A stretch of 60,350 bases of DNA. Source: Acidobacteriota bacterium (GTDB lineage Bacteria; Acidobacteriota; Thermoanaerobaculia; Thermoanaerobaculales; Sulfomarinibacteraceae). A model generated the notes under the pieces. That model had not been told where the DNA came from, made no database searches, and worked only from the letters and a program-made list of their open reading frames with translations. A program made the translations under genes and the position numbers. Of the stretch, positions 43,445 through 51,164 are shown one piece after another (position 1 is the stretch's first letter; each line of letters begins with the position of its first letter). The DNA lies in the NCBI GenBank assembly GCA_022340665.1, contig JAJDNM010000054.1, positions 1 through 60,350 on the forward strand, written 5' to 3'.

Positions 43445-43499
43445 GCAGAAAAGGGGGAAAAGGAGAGGAGGGGAGGGCAGGTCCGCCTTTCCCCTCTGC
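43445..43499. repeat. Purine-arm/pyrimidine-arm inverted repeat after the CheY-like gene
   Basis: The left arm GCAGAAAAGGGGGAAAAGG plus further purines faces CCGCCTTTCCCCTCTGC. The right arm's reverse complement, GCAGAGGGGAAAGGCGG, matches the start of the left arm. The element starts 11 bases past the CheY-like gene's stop and so could act as its terminator. The GCAGAGGGG core is shared with the element at 399-490. Confidence 0.6.
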
Positions 43500-43509
43500 A
43501 AGACGCGCG

Positions 43510-43878
43510 CTAGCCGAGGAACGATCGTACGCGCCGGATGACCTCTTCCGACGTGAAAGGCTTGGTGATGTAGCCGACGGCACCCACCTCGCGGCCCCGG
43601 AGAACGTCCGAGGCGAATCCCCGCGCGGTCAGCATGATGACCGGGAGATGCTGCGTTTTTGCGTTCCGCCGGAGGCGTGCAGCGAGGTCGAAGCCGTTGG
43701 TCGGGGTCGAAAGAGCGACGTCGAGCAGCACGAGATCGACCTCGTTTTCGCCGAGAAGGTGCTCCGCGTCCTCGGCAGATGCGGCCTCGAAGGTCGCGAA
43801 TCCCTCTCGGCGGAGCTTGAATGACAGTATCCGCCGAATATATGGCTCATCGTCGACGATCAGTACGCGGCGCCCCAC
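43510..43878 (-). CDS. CheY-like single-domain response regulator
   Basis: This 122-residue protein consists of a complete receiver domain: the acidic pair in LIVDDEPYI, the phosphoacceptor aspartate in LVLLDVALS, the threonine in PVIMLTARG, and K-P in YITKPFTSEE. All active-site residues are present, unlike the other receiver-like proteins in this window. There is no output domain, so it acts by protein contact after phosphorylation by an unlinked histidine kinase. It is followed on the same strand by a purine/pyrimidine inverted repeat and then ileS, and preceded by a small membrane-protein gene. Confidence 0.9.
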   Translation of the reverse strand: MGRRVLIVDDEPYIRRILSFKLRREGFATFEAASAEDAEHLLGENEVDLVLLDVALSTPTNGFDLAARLRRNAKTQHLPVIMLTARGFASDVLRGREVGAVGYITKPFTSEEVIRRVRSFLG

Positions 43879-43910
43879 GTTCGAGAGTTTAGGCCTTCAA
43901 CACCACCAGA

Positions 43911-44189
43911 TCAAGGCCCTGCGTTCTCATGAGGTTGCGTACCGGAGTCGGACTGAGGGCTCAGCAGGGTCGGGTTGATGAGTTCCCAGGTAACCATGAC
44001 GAGATGAAGGACGCCGAATGCGCTCAGTAGTCCTCGAAACCACGGGGCATCGAGATAGCTGGCGATTGAGATCGGAAATCGAGTCAGCAGCAGTCCCCAG
44101 GCCCGCGACCAAGGCAGGAGAATGAGCATCAGGCCGGCGTTGACCATGTAGCCCATGTAGATGACGATGAGGATGAAGCGCCCTGGTTT
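43911..44189 (-). CDS. Small membrane protein of unknown function
   Basis: I do not recognise this gene. A GTG at 44189 gives 92 residues and an ATG at 44156 gives 81; codons before that cross a repeat element. It has two or three hydrophobic segments (RFILIVIYMGYMVNAGLMLILLPW, RFPISIASYLDAPW, GLLSAFGVLHLVMVTWELI) and a charged, proline-rich tail. The sequence contains no catalytic motif I know. It lies 32 bases upstream of the CheY-like gene, on the same strand, so they may be co-transcribed. The reading frame keeps the high third-position GC of its neighbours, which supports it being coding. Confidence 0.6.
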   Translation of the reverse strand, partial: KPGRFILIVIYMGYMVNAGLMLILLPWSRAWGLLLTRFPISIASYLDAPWFRGLLSAFGVLHLVMVTWELINPTLLSPQSDSGTQPHENAGP

Positions 44190-44220
44190 CACCTTTTGAT
44201 CATAGCCTGTGATCAAATCC

Positions 44221-44332
44221 GCATTTCGAATTTCGGATTTCGAAATTCGAATTTGCCGCCCACCCTCCCTGAGAACTGGGGGACGGAGGGGAATTGAGAA
44301 CTGAGAATTCAAAATTCAAATTTCAACATTCG
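44221..44332. repeat. Intergenic heptad-repeat hairpin element (GAATTTC / GAAATTC arms)
   Basis: The left arm (44221-44257) phases at 7: GCATTTC, GAATTTC, GGATTTC, GAAATTC, GAATTTG. The right arm (44291-44332) reads GAATTGA, GAACTGA, GAATTCA, AAATTCA, AATTTCA, ACATTCG. The core contains CCCACCCTCCCTGAG and GGGGGACGGAGGGG, which form an inner stem. Here the element lies between a minus-strand gene start and a plus-strand gene start, so it is in a divergent promoter region. Its left arm matches the element at 25266-25300 on the opposite strand. Confidence 0.8.
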
Positions 44333-44360
44333 TCCGGTCGCCGTGTGGTAGTTTTCTCCC

Positions 44361-45521
44361 ATGAGGATCCTCTGGGGTTCGCCCTTGCCGCCGACGCGTT
44401 CCGGTGTCAGCGATTACGCTGTCGAGCTGCTTCCCGAAATCGGAGCTCTGGCCCGTCTCAGAGTGTTGACGCCTCCGGATGCATCCCCCCCGGAACCGGG
44501 TTCGCTGGGCCCCGGTGTCGAGTTCGTACCATTCGACACCCCCGCACACGAGGACGAGGTGTCGCTGATCCACCTCGGAAACAACCCGCATCACCTGTGG
44601 CTGCTCGATCGCCTGAAAGCTCGGAACACGGTAGCGGTCATGCACGATCTGGTGCTCCACCACTTGCTCGTCGAATCGTCAGGCGAGGAGAGTGACGACC
44701 TCGGGAAGGGGCTTCGGGTCGCTCACGGCGATTCCGGCGCCGCCCTCGGCGCCGCCCGACGCTTCGGCCTGACCGGTCAGAGAGATCCATTTCTGTTTCC
44801 CGCCCGGTCAGCTTTCGTCGAAGGTTTGAACGGAGCTATCGTCCATTCGCGATGGGGCCGGGATGTGCTGCGGAAGGAATTTCCGGACCTTCGTGTTGGG
44901 CTCACGGGACTCGCGGTCGCTGACCCGGGCCCGATCGACAGGGGGATGGTGCGGCAGGCGCACGGGATCGCCGAAGACCAAACGGTGCTCATGCACCTCG
45001 GTTTCATGACGCCGGAGAAAGGTCTCGAGGCGATTCTCACGGGCTTCGCGACCGCCAGACAGGCGGGGGTCAACGCCCACCTATTGGTGGTCGGTGAGGG
45101 TCGCGGTGGTGAAGGTCTGATGGCAGCTGCGAGTGCGGTCGATGTGGCAGACTCAGTGTCCTTTGCCGGTTGGGTGAAATCAGAAGAAATGCGGTCGATT
45201 CCTGCGGCCGCGGATCTCGGCATCGTGCTGAGGACGCCGTCAGCCGGGGAGACTTCTGCGGCTGCGGTACGGTTTTTGGCCGCAGGTACGCCGGTGGCAG
45301 TCGGAGGGCAACACCAGTTCCTGGAATGGCCGGAGGAGGCGGCGCCGCGCATAACGCCCGGCCCGTCTGCGGCTGCCGAGATCGCGCGGTTGATCGCTTT
45401 CGCGGCCGAGCGCGATGAGCGTTGGGATGGGCGCAGGGTCGCAGCGCGCCGCGCATACGAGGAAAATCACCGGCCGGCTCAAGCAGCGGCGACGATGGTC
45501 GGCTTTCTGGAATCGCTCTGA
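44361..45521 (+). CDS. GT4-like glycosyltransferase
   Basis: This 386-residue protein has the GT-B fold layout of family GT4. The N-terminal domain opens with RILWGSPLPPTRSGVSDYAVEL, a glycine-rich acceptor loop. The C-terminal domain has LMHLGFMTPEKGLEAILTGFATA, VVGEGRGGEGL, SVSFAGWVKSEEM and the E-x7-E-like region PSAGETSAAAVRFLAAGTPVAV that binds the nucleotide sugar. A conserved block HLGNNPHHLWLLDRL, seen in related transferases, is also present. It may build a polysaccharide or glycolipid; the acceptor is not apparent. No good ribosome-binding site precedes the ATG, and a heptad-repeat element lies 28 bases upstream. The gene is convergent with the TPR gene. Confidence 0.82.
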   Translation: MRILWGSPLPPTRSGVSDYAVELLPEIGALARLRVLTPPDASPPEPGSLGPGVEFVPFDTPAHEDEVSLIHLGNNPHHLWLLDRLKARNTVAVMHDLVLHHLLVESSGEESDDLGKGLRVAHGDSGAALGAARRFGLTGQRDPFLFPARSAFVEGLNGAIVHSRWGRDVLRKEFPDLRVGLTGLAVADPGPIDRGMVRQAHGIAEDQTVLMHLGFMTPEKGLEAILTGFATARQAGVNAHLLVVGEGRGGEGLMAAASAVDVADSVSFAGWVKSEEMRSIPAAADLGIVLRTPSAGETSAAAVRFLAAGTPVAVGGQHQFLEWPEEAAPRITPGPSAAAEIARLIAFAAERDERWDGRRVAARRAYEENHRPAQAAATMVGFLESL

Positions 45522-45560
45522 TCGAGACCTCATGAACAATGGGGGCTGACGGGTTGAGTA

Positions 45561-47195
45561 CTACTGGGGCAGGGCCTTGACCGGCCGGGCGCTGTCCGCG
45601 AGCGCCACCGCGGCAGCTGCAGCCCGCGCCTTTTCGAGATTCTGGGCCACAATGACGAGGGCGGGATCGATTTCGTACGCTCGCTCGAGGAGAATTACCG
45701 CATCCCCGTACCTTGATTGAGGGTAAACGCTCGAGGCGAGGAGATTGATGGACGCAGGATCGTTCGGACGGTTGTTGACGACGGAGGCAACGATCATCTC
45801 GGCGTCTTCATACTGCCCTCTGCTGAGCTTCACGTATCCGGCGACGATGTCTTGGTCGCCGTCACCCGCTGTGGTGACCGCATCGAGGACGCGGAGGCTC
45901 TCGGAGTATTTCCCGTCCAACGCCAGAGCGAGGGCCAGCGAGCGTTGCACGTCGTCCGGGCCGAATCCTCCCGCTACGGCTGCCTGAAGACTTGGGAGGG
46001 CCTCCTGGCTCCTGCCCGCTGCGAGCAGGGCCTGACCGTATCGAGCCGCGAGATGCGGGTCGTTGGGCATCAGCTTCGCGGCCGCCTCCAACGACTCGAG
46101 AGCCCCGTCATAGTCACCCTCAACCAGCAGCAGCTCTCCGTTGGCGAGTTGCACGGCCGGGAGCATGGGGTTCTCCGCAAGAGCGTGATCGAGGGCATCG
46201 AGGGCGCGCTCGTTGTTGTGGAGCCTCGCTTCGAGGAGACCCAGGGATGCCCAGGCGCGATCTGATGTGGGATAGGCCTCGGTCAGGGATTTGAAGATGT
46301 CGCGGGCAGCGGAAGCTTCGAAGGTCGCCAAATAGACCTCACCGAGACGGAGCTTGAGCCCGATATTGTCGGGCTGCAACCCGAGCGCGGATTTGAGGGC
46401 GAACTCCGCCGATTTCCAGTCAGCCGTCTGCATCGCGGCCTCGGCCATTAGCTCGAGAGCGTAGGAATTGCTGGGCTGGCGGTTCACCGCCTGTCTCGCG
46501 AGCTCGAGCGCGGTGGTTGCGTCGCCTCCCTCGAGAAGGCGGTTGGCGCGAAGAATGAGGTCGGGCACCGAATACGCTTCGTCGACGGCCGCATCCCCGA
46601 CAACGGTCCCGTGCGAGCGACTGACACTTTCGGCTTCTTCCGCTCTGCCGAGCTGGCGGAGGATCTCGACCTTCAGGGGGACCAGGCGACCGTCGCGGGG
46701 GTACGCCGCGATGAGCCGATCAACATCGACGAGTGCGCCCTCGAGGTCGACCCCTTGGCTGATCCGGTCATTGATGCCGGCGACTGTTGCCTCGAGGTCA
46801 GGCGGCGGTGCGCCGTCGTTGGCCGCGTTCTCGAAGTTCGTTCGTCTCGCTCTTTCGTAGAGATCGAGGAATTCCTGGCTGTAGTAGGCGTCGTCGAGGG
46901 CCAGATTCGGGTCCTCGACCAGCGCCGCTCTGAGGTGGGTCCTGACCTCCTCGGTACGACCGAGAAAAAACAAGTTCCACGCGATCTGCACCTGTAAACG
47001 CGCACGGTGATTCGGATCCTCGGTCTCTGACAACGCCTTGGTGTAGAGATCGACTGCGCGGTCGATTTCGCCCTGACGATAGGCCTGGAGGGCGAGCTCT
47101 TCGCTCGGCGTCACGGATTGTGCCAGGCCCGTTGTCGGGAGAAGGAGCAATAAAGCCAGGGTGCCTGCTACGGATCGAAGCAATAGCGCAAACAT
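45561..47195 (-). CDS. Exported TPR-repeat protein
   Basis: This 544-residue protein has a signal peptide (MFALLLRSVAGTLALLLLLP, then GLAQ). Most of the rest is about twelve TPR-type helical repeats, with the pattern AxxxYxxGxxxxA visible in ALQAYRQGEIDRAVDLYTKAL, ALLAAGRSQEALPSL and others. TPRs mediate protein-protein contacts, so the protein may scaffold complexes in the periplasm. It starts 58 bases downstream of the PEGA-type kinase gene on the same strand, so it may be co-transcribed with it. No catalytic motif is seen. The TPR call is firm; the partner is unknown. Confidence 0.8.
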   Translation of the reverse strand: MFALLLRSVAGTLALLLLLPTTGLAQSVTPSEELALQAYRQGEIDRAVDLYTKALSETEDPNHRARLQVQIAWNLFFLGRTEEVRTHLRAALVEDPNLALDDAYYSQEFLDLYERARRTNFENAANDGAPPPDLEATVAGINDRISQGVDLEGALVDVDRLIAAYPRDGRLVPLKVEILRQLGRAEEAESVSRSHGTVVGDAAVDEAYSVPDLILRANRLLEGGDATTALELARQAVNRQPSNSYALELMAEAAMQTADWKSAEFALKSALGLQPDNIGLKLRLGEVYLATFEASAARDIFKSLTEAYPTSDRAWASLGLLEARLHNNERALDALDHALAENPMLPAVQLANGELLLVEGDYDGALESLEAAAKLMPNDPHLAARYGQALLAAGRSQEALPSLQAAVAGGFGPDDVQRSLALALALDGKYSESLRVLDAVTTAGDGDQDIVAGYVKLSRGQYEDAEMIVASVVNNRPNDPASINLLASSVYPQSRYGDAVILLERAYEIDPALVIVAQNLEKARAAAAAVALADSARPVKALPQ

Positions 47196-47253
47196 GGGTT
47201 TACTCTAGCGTCATTGGTTGAAGTCGGCAACCATCGCCTCGATGCCACGAGGC

Positions 47254-48945
47254 TCAGTTTTTCGGGGGTGCTACCGACGGCACGATCAGCGCCGGGCTCG
47301 GGAGGCGGGGGATGACGATCCGCTTTCTGAACGGCTCCTGACCGCTCCATCTGACCACCAACTGGTGTTCTCCGGCGGGTACCTTGTGCCGAACCAGTGG
47401 CACTGGCCCCAGTGTATTTCCGTCCAGATACGCGATCCCACCCGGAGGGGCCCGTTCCGGATCCACTGTGACTGTGAGTAGACCGACCTCGAGGGTGAGC
47501 GACAGGGTGGTCGTGGACGGTGTGACTTCGCGGGTCAGGGTCCGCGTCGGAAAATCCGGAAGTGACAAGGTAAATGTGTGTTGTCCCGGCATCAGGGAGA
47601 TCGATCCGCCTGGCGTCCGGCCGCTCCGGAATGGACGCCCATCGATTGTGACCTTTGCAGGAGGATCGATGATCAGCCGCACGCGCACCGGCGCCGGCGT
47701 GGGCGTTGGACTGGGGATCGGCGTTTGGGTCGCGGTTGCAGTTGCCGTGCCCGTCGGTGTAGGTGTCGAGGTCGGGGTTGCGGTAGGCGTCGGAGTGGGA
47801 ACCCACGGCGGACCGGCATCTCCGAACACCAGCTGTTGCGCCCTTTCCGAAAAGTAGAGGGTGGCTGCGGCGGCAATCAACAGTAAAAGGAGTGCGATGA
47901 AGATGAAGAGGAAGGGGCTACGCCGCCCAGTGTCGTCATCATGGACCTCTGGCGTCCTTTGGAGCTTGGTGTTTTGTGGCGTCGACGGCGAATCCGGCGG
48001 CTTCGGTTGCGATTGAGGGGTCGCCACGCGACGGGTGGTTTGTTCGAAGCTCCCTGACGAGGTCGGCATCTCCCGCATTGCGCGCCGCAGAACGCCTGTC
48101 GAGAGATCCTTGGTCGATGTGGCGTCGGGCACGGAGGCCGGAGAGATTCTGCGGAGGGCCTCTAACATATCCGCGGCACTTTGATAACGCTCGTCGGGTT
48201 CTTTCGCCATGCACCGCCGGATGACAGCCTGGAGCTCCTCGGAGCAGCGGCTGTCCACATTGGGTGGGTACTCCGGCTCGTCGTTGAGGATCTTGTAAAG
48301 AACATTTGACAGGGTCCCGCTCTCGAACGGACGGCTTCCGGTGACGAGCTCGTAGGCGACAACTCCAAGCGCGAAGATGTCGGTGCGGGCATCTATAGTG
48401 CGCCCCTGAATCTGCTCTGGTGCGAGATAGCCGGCGGTGCCGAGGGCAATTCCGGTTTGTGTCAGTTTGCTGGCCGAGAGCACCGACTTGGCAATGCCGA
48501 AATCCATGATCTTGACGGTGCCGTCTTCGAGGACCCGGATGTTCGATGGCTTGATGTCCCTGTGAACGATTCCCTTCTCGTGGGCAAATTCCAGCCCTTC
48601 GCAGACCTGCATGAGGATTGAGACGATCGACTCTTCGTCATTCAGAACGCCGGCTTTCAGCAGTTCGTCCAGGTCGTATCCGGATAGAAACTCCTGCACG
48701 ATGTACGGGACCTTGTCCTCGACCCCGAAGTCGAAAACGAGCGTGATGTTGCGGTGTACGAGGTTGCCGACGAACTCCGCCTCCTGCTGAAAGCGCTGGC
48801 GCACCTCTTCGTCGGGAGTTGCGCACATCTTGATGGCGACCTTTCGCTTGATGAAGGGGTCCCAACCCTTGTAGATGACGCCGAAACCACCAACGGCGAT
48901 CTGCTCGATGACCTCGTATTTACCGATCTTCTCCGGCGAATCCAT
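47254..48945 (-). CDS. Serine/threonine protein kinase with TM helix and C-terminal PEGA-like repeats
   Basis: This 563-residue protein has a complete Hanks kinase domain (1-270): glycine loop AVGGFGVIYKG, the lysine in VAIKM, HRDIKPSN (catalytic loop), the DFG in IMDFGIA, and the APE-type LAPEQI. A basic/proline linker follows, then a transmembrane helix (FLFIFIALLLLLIAAAATLYF). Beyond it, a roughly 35-residue stretch of alternating Pro and Thr leads to two PEGA-like beta repeats (RLIIDPPAKVTIDG, LTVTVDPERAPPGGIAYLDG). The kinase domain is cytoplasmic and the PEGA part periplasmic or surface exposed, as in one-component transmembrane kinase sensors. A partial kinase with a similar N-lobe is at 1-354. 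Confidence 0.92.
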   Translation of the reverse strand: MDSPEKIGKYEVIEQIAVGGFGVIYKGWDPFIKRKVAIKMCATPDEEVRQRFQQEAEFVGNLVHRNITLVFDFGVEDKVPYIVQEFLSGYDLDELLKAGVLNDEESIVSILMQVCEGLEFAHEKGIVHRDIKPSNIRVLEDGTVKIMDFGIAKSVLSASKLTQTGIALGTAGYLAPEQIQGRTIDARTDIFALGVVAYELVTGSRPFESGTLSNVLYKILNDEPEYPPNVDSRCSEELQAVIRRCMAKEPDERYQSAADMLEALRRISPASVPDATSTKDLSTGVLRRAMREMPTSSGSFEQTTRRVATPQSQPKPPDSPSTPQNTKLQRTPEVHDDDTGRRSPFLFIFIALLLLLIAAAATLYFSERAQQLVFGDAGPPWVPTPTPTATPTSTPTPTGTATATATQTPIPSPTPTPAPVRVRLIIDPPAKVTIDGRPFRSGRTPGGSISLMPGQHTFTLSLPDFPTRTLTREVTPSTTTLSLTLEVGLLTVTVDPERAPPGGIAYLDGNTLGPVPLVRHKVPAGEHQLVVRWSGQEPFRKRIVIPRLPSPALIVPSVAPPKN

Positions 48946-49037
48946 GGAGCCTACTGTATAGGAATCGGTGTCGGGAAGCTACAGAGAGCTACAGCCAAAT
49001 CACGGCATTCATTGAGCCTTCTCTGACGGTCCGGCGA

Positions 49038-49697
49038 TCATTCCTTGGTGGAGTGGGCGAGGAAGAAGCACAGTTCCTCGAGGTGGACCTTGAGGTCGAC
49101 GGTCTTCACGAGCACACCCTCAGGCGCGCGCACGCGGACGGGCGCGAAATTGAGGATCGCACGAAGACTCGCTTCGACCATCTGATCGCACACCGCCTGA
49201 GCGGCGGTCGCCGGCGTTGTGATGATGCCGATATCGACCGAACGCTGGGCGACGATTTCGCTCATCCTCTCTGAATCTTCCACCAGGAGGCCACCCGGAG
49301 TGGCATCGCCGATGCGGCTCGGATCCGAATCGAGAACGCCGACGATGAGAAAATTCCCACCCGACAGGCCCGAGTAGTGGCACAGGGCATTCCCGAGATT
49401 GCCGGCCCCCACGATCAACAGCCGCCGCTCGCGATCGAGTCCCAGGATTTCGATCACGTACTGGCGGAGTTCGCGAAGGTTGTAGCCGACTCCGCGCACC
49501 CCGAACTCTCCGAAGTACGCCAGATCCTTGCGGATCTGCGCCGAGTTGAGATTGAACTTCTGTGCCAACTCCTGGCTGGAGACTGTTTCGACGCCTTCGT
49601 CGAGGAGCTGGTCCACGCATCTCAGGTAGATGGAAAGCCGTGAGATTGTGAGTTCAGAAATGTTTGCGGTGTCGATATGACGCTTGTAAGCACCCAT
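49038..49697 (-). CDS. rex: Redox-sensing transcriptional repressor Rex
   Basis: This 219-residue protein has the Rex layout: an N-terminal winged helix (TISRLSIYLRCVDQLLDEGVETVSSQELAQKFNLNSAQIRKDLAYFGEFGVRGVGYN), the NADH-binding Rossmann domain with the glycine loop VGAGNLGNAL, and a C-terminal swapped helix. Rex represses respiratory and fermentative genes when NAD+ is high and leaves DNA when NADH rises. The gene follows nuoN by 3 bases, so it is the terminal gene of the nuo operon. Autoregulation through a palindromic TTGTGAA-type site is expected upstream of nuoA, outside this window. Confidence 0.93.
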   Translation of the reverse strand: MGAYKRHIDTANISELTISRLSIYLRCVDQLLDEGVETVSSQELAQKFNLNSAQIRKDLAYFGEFGVRGVGYNLRELRQYVIEILGLDRERRLLIVGAGNLGNALCHYSGLSGGNFLIVGVLDSDPSRIGDATPGGLLVEDSERMSEIVAQRSVDIGIITTPATAAQAVCDQMVEASLRAILNFAPVRVRAPEGVLVKTVDLKVHLEELCFFLAHSTKE

Positions 49698-49700
49698 GCG

Positions 49701-51149
49701 CTACCTCGCGAGACTGAGAATAGCATCCTGTGCGGCTGCCATCACAGGTGTTGGGTAGATTCCCAGCAGCAATGTGCCAAGAGCAGCCACGGAGGCAGCA
49801 GCGGCAACTGAAAACGTGAGGTCGAAATTCGGGGGGCGATCCGGCAGCGGCCGCATGTAGAGGACGAAAATCACCCGCACGTAGTAGAAGACCGATAAGA
49901 GCGAGTTGAGGACACCTATGACGGCGAGCCAGATGAAACCTTCGTTGACAGCCGCCCTGAAGACGAGGAACTTGGCGGTGAAACCGATGAACGGCGGGAT
50001 GCCCGAGAGGGCGAAGAGACAGGTTGTGAGGGCGAGCGCAGCCGCCGGTCGGTTGTAGCCCTGTCCGGACAGGTCGCTGATGAGATGGGGTCGGTCCTCG
50101 CGCTCGGAGAGCTGGGCAACGCACGCGAAGGCACCCATGTTCATGAGGGTGTAGGCGGCGAGGTAGACGAGAACCGCAGTGCCCCCCTCTGAACCCGCGA
50201 CTATCACAGCCACCAGTGCATATCCCATATGAGCGATGCCTGAGTAGGCGAGCATTCTCTTGACGTCCCGTTGGACAATAGCGACCAGATTGCCAAGCGT
50301 CTGAGAAGCCACCGCAATCACGCTCGCCGCTACCACCCATCGGGGCGAGATGTGGAGCAGGCCCATCCCGTCCACCATTCGCAGCAACACGATCAGCGCC
50401 GCACCCTTGGGCACCACCGAAAGAAACGCGGTGACCGGAGTCGGGGAGCCCTGGTAGACGTCGGGTGCCCAGGCGTGGCAGGGGACGAGCGCGAGCTTGA
50501 ACGCGAGGCCGCCCACCACCATCGCCAGACCGACCGCGACGAGGGGATTGAGAATCCCGACATCGACAACCTGGCGACTGATATCGACCAGAGAGATCGA
50601 GGCGGAGGCCCCGTAGAGGAGCGCCATTCCGTAGGCGACAAAGGCCGACGCAAACGCACCGACGACAAAGTATTTGAGCCCCGCCTCGACACTCGCCTGG
50701 TGTCGCCGCAAAAAAGCGTTCAGCACGTAGAGCGGAATCGAGAGGAGTTCGAGCCCGAGGAAGATTGGCAGAAGGTTGACAGAGCTGGCCATGACCATCG
50801 CGCCGACAGTGGCAAGCATCATCAGGGCGTAGAACTCACCGTATTCGCTCTTCGTGCGACGAAGGAACGGCCCGGCGATCCAGACCGAAAAGAAGAGTGC
50901 AATCAGGATATAGCCATCGACGAACGCGGTGAGGCCGTCGACGTGGAGCATTCCGGCCCACACGGGTCCTGGAAGGTCGAGGGAGAGACGCGCCCACAGG
51001 GCACCGGCGATCGCGATCATAGACAGGCCGTTCAGCGTGCGGCGCAGACCCGGAAGGAACGCCTCGATCAGCAGCACGAGTCCCGCCGCGATCGTCAGGA
51101 TGATCTGCGGCATTACGGCGACGATGTCAACGAGGTTGGGCGTCGGCAC
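49701..51149 (-). CDS. nuoN: NADH-quinone oxidoreductase subunit N
   Basis: NuoN is one of three antiporter-like proton-pumping subunits of complex I. The 482-residue sequence has about fourteen transmembrane segments and the family's KYFVVGAFAS, VPCHAWAPDVYQGSPTPVTAFL and AYSGIAHMGY blocks, with the pump lysine and glutamate residues in ELLSIPLYV-like and FKLAL segments. It is the last structural subunit, 15 bases after nuoM and 3 bases before rex. The length matches E. coli NuoN (485). Confidence 0.95.
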   Translation of the reverse strand: MPTPNLVDIVAVMPQIILTIAAGLVLLIEAFLPGLRRTLNGLSMIAIAGALWARLSLDLPGPVWAGMLHVDGLTAFVDGYILIALFFSVWIAGPFLRRTKSEYGEFYALMMLATVGAMVMASSVNLLPIFLGLELLSIPLYVLNAFLRRHQASVEAGLKYFVVGAFASAFVAYGMALLYGASASISLVDISRQVVDVGILNPLVAVGLAMVVGGLAFKLALVPCHAWAPDVYQGSPTPVTAFLSVVPKGAALIVLLRMVDGMGLLHISPRWVVAASVIAVASQTLGNLVAIVQRDVKRMLAYSGIAHMGYALVAVIVAGSEGGTAVLVYLAAYTLMNMGAFACVAQLSEREDRPHLISDLSGQGYNRPAAALALTTCLFALSGIPPFIGFTAKFLVFRAAVNEGFIWLAVIGVLNSLLSVFYYVRVIFVLYMRPLPDRPPNFDLTFSVAAAASVAALGTLLLGIYPTPVMAAAQDAILSLAR

Positions 51150-51164
51150 GATGCTACCTCCTGA

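Noticed and set aside
43357-43510. Region upstream of ileS checked for a T-box leader
   Set aside because: No T-box consensus or specifier stem was visible; the region is occupied by the purine/pyrimidine repeat.
15699-44332. Heptad-repeat arrays read as possible CRISPR arrays
   Set aside because: Units are only 7-8 bases with no spacers, and no cas genes are present.
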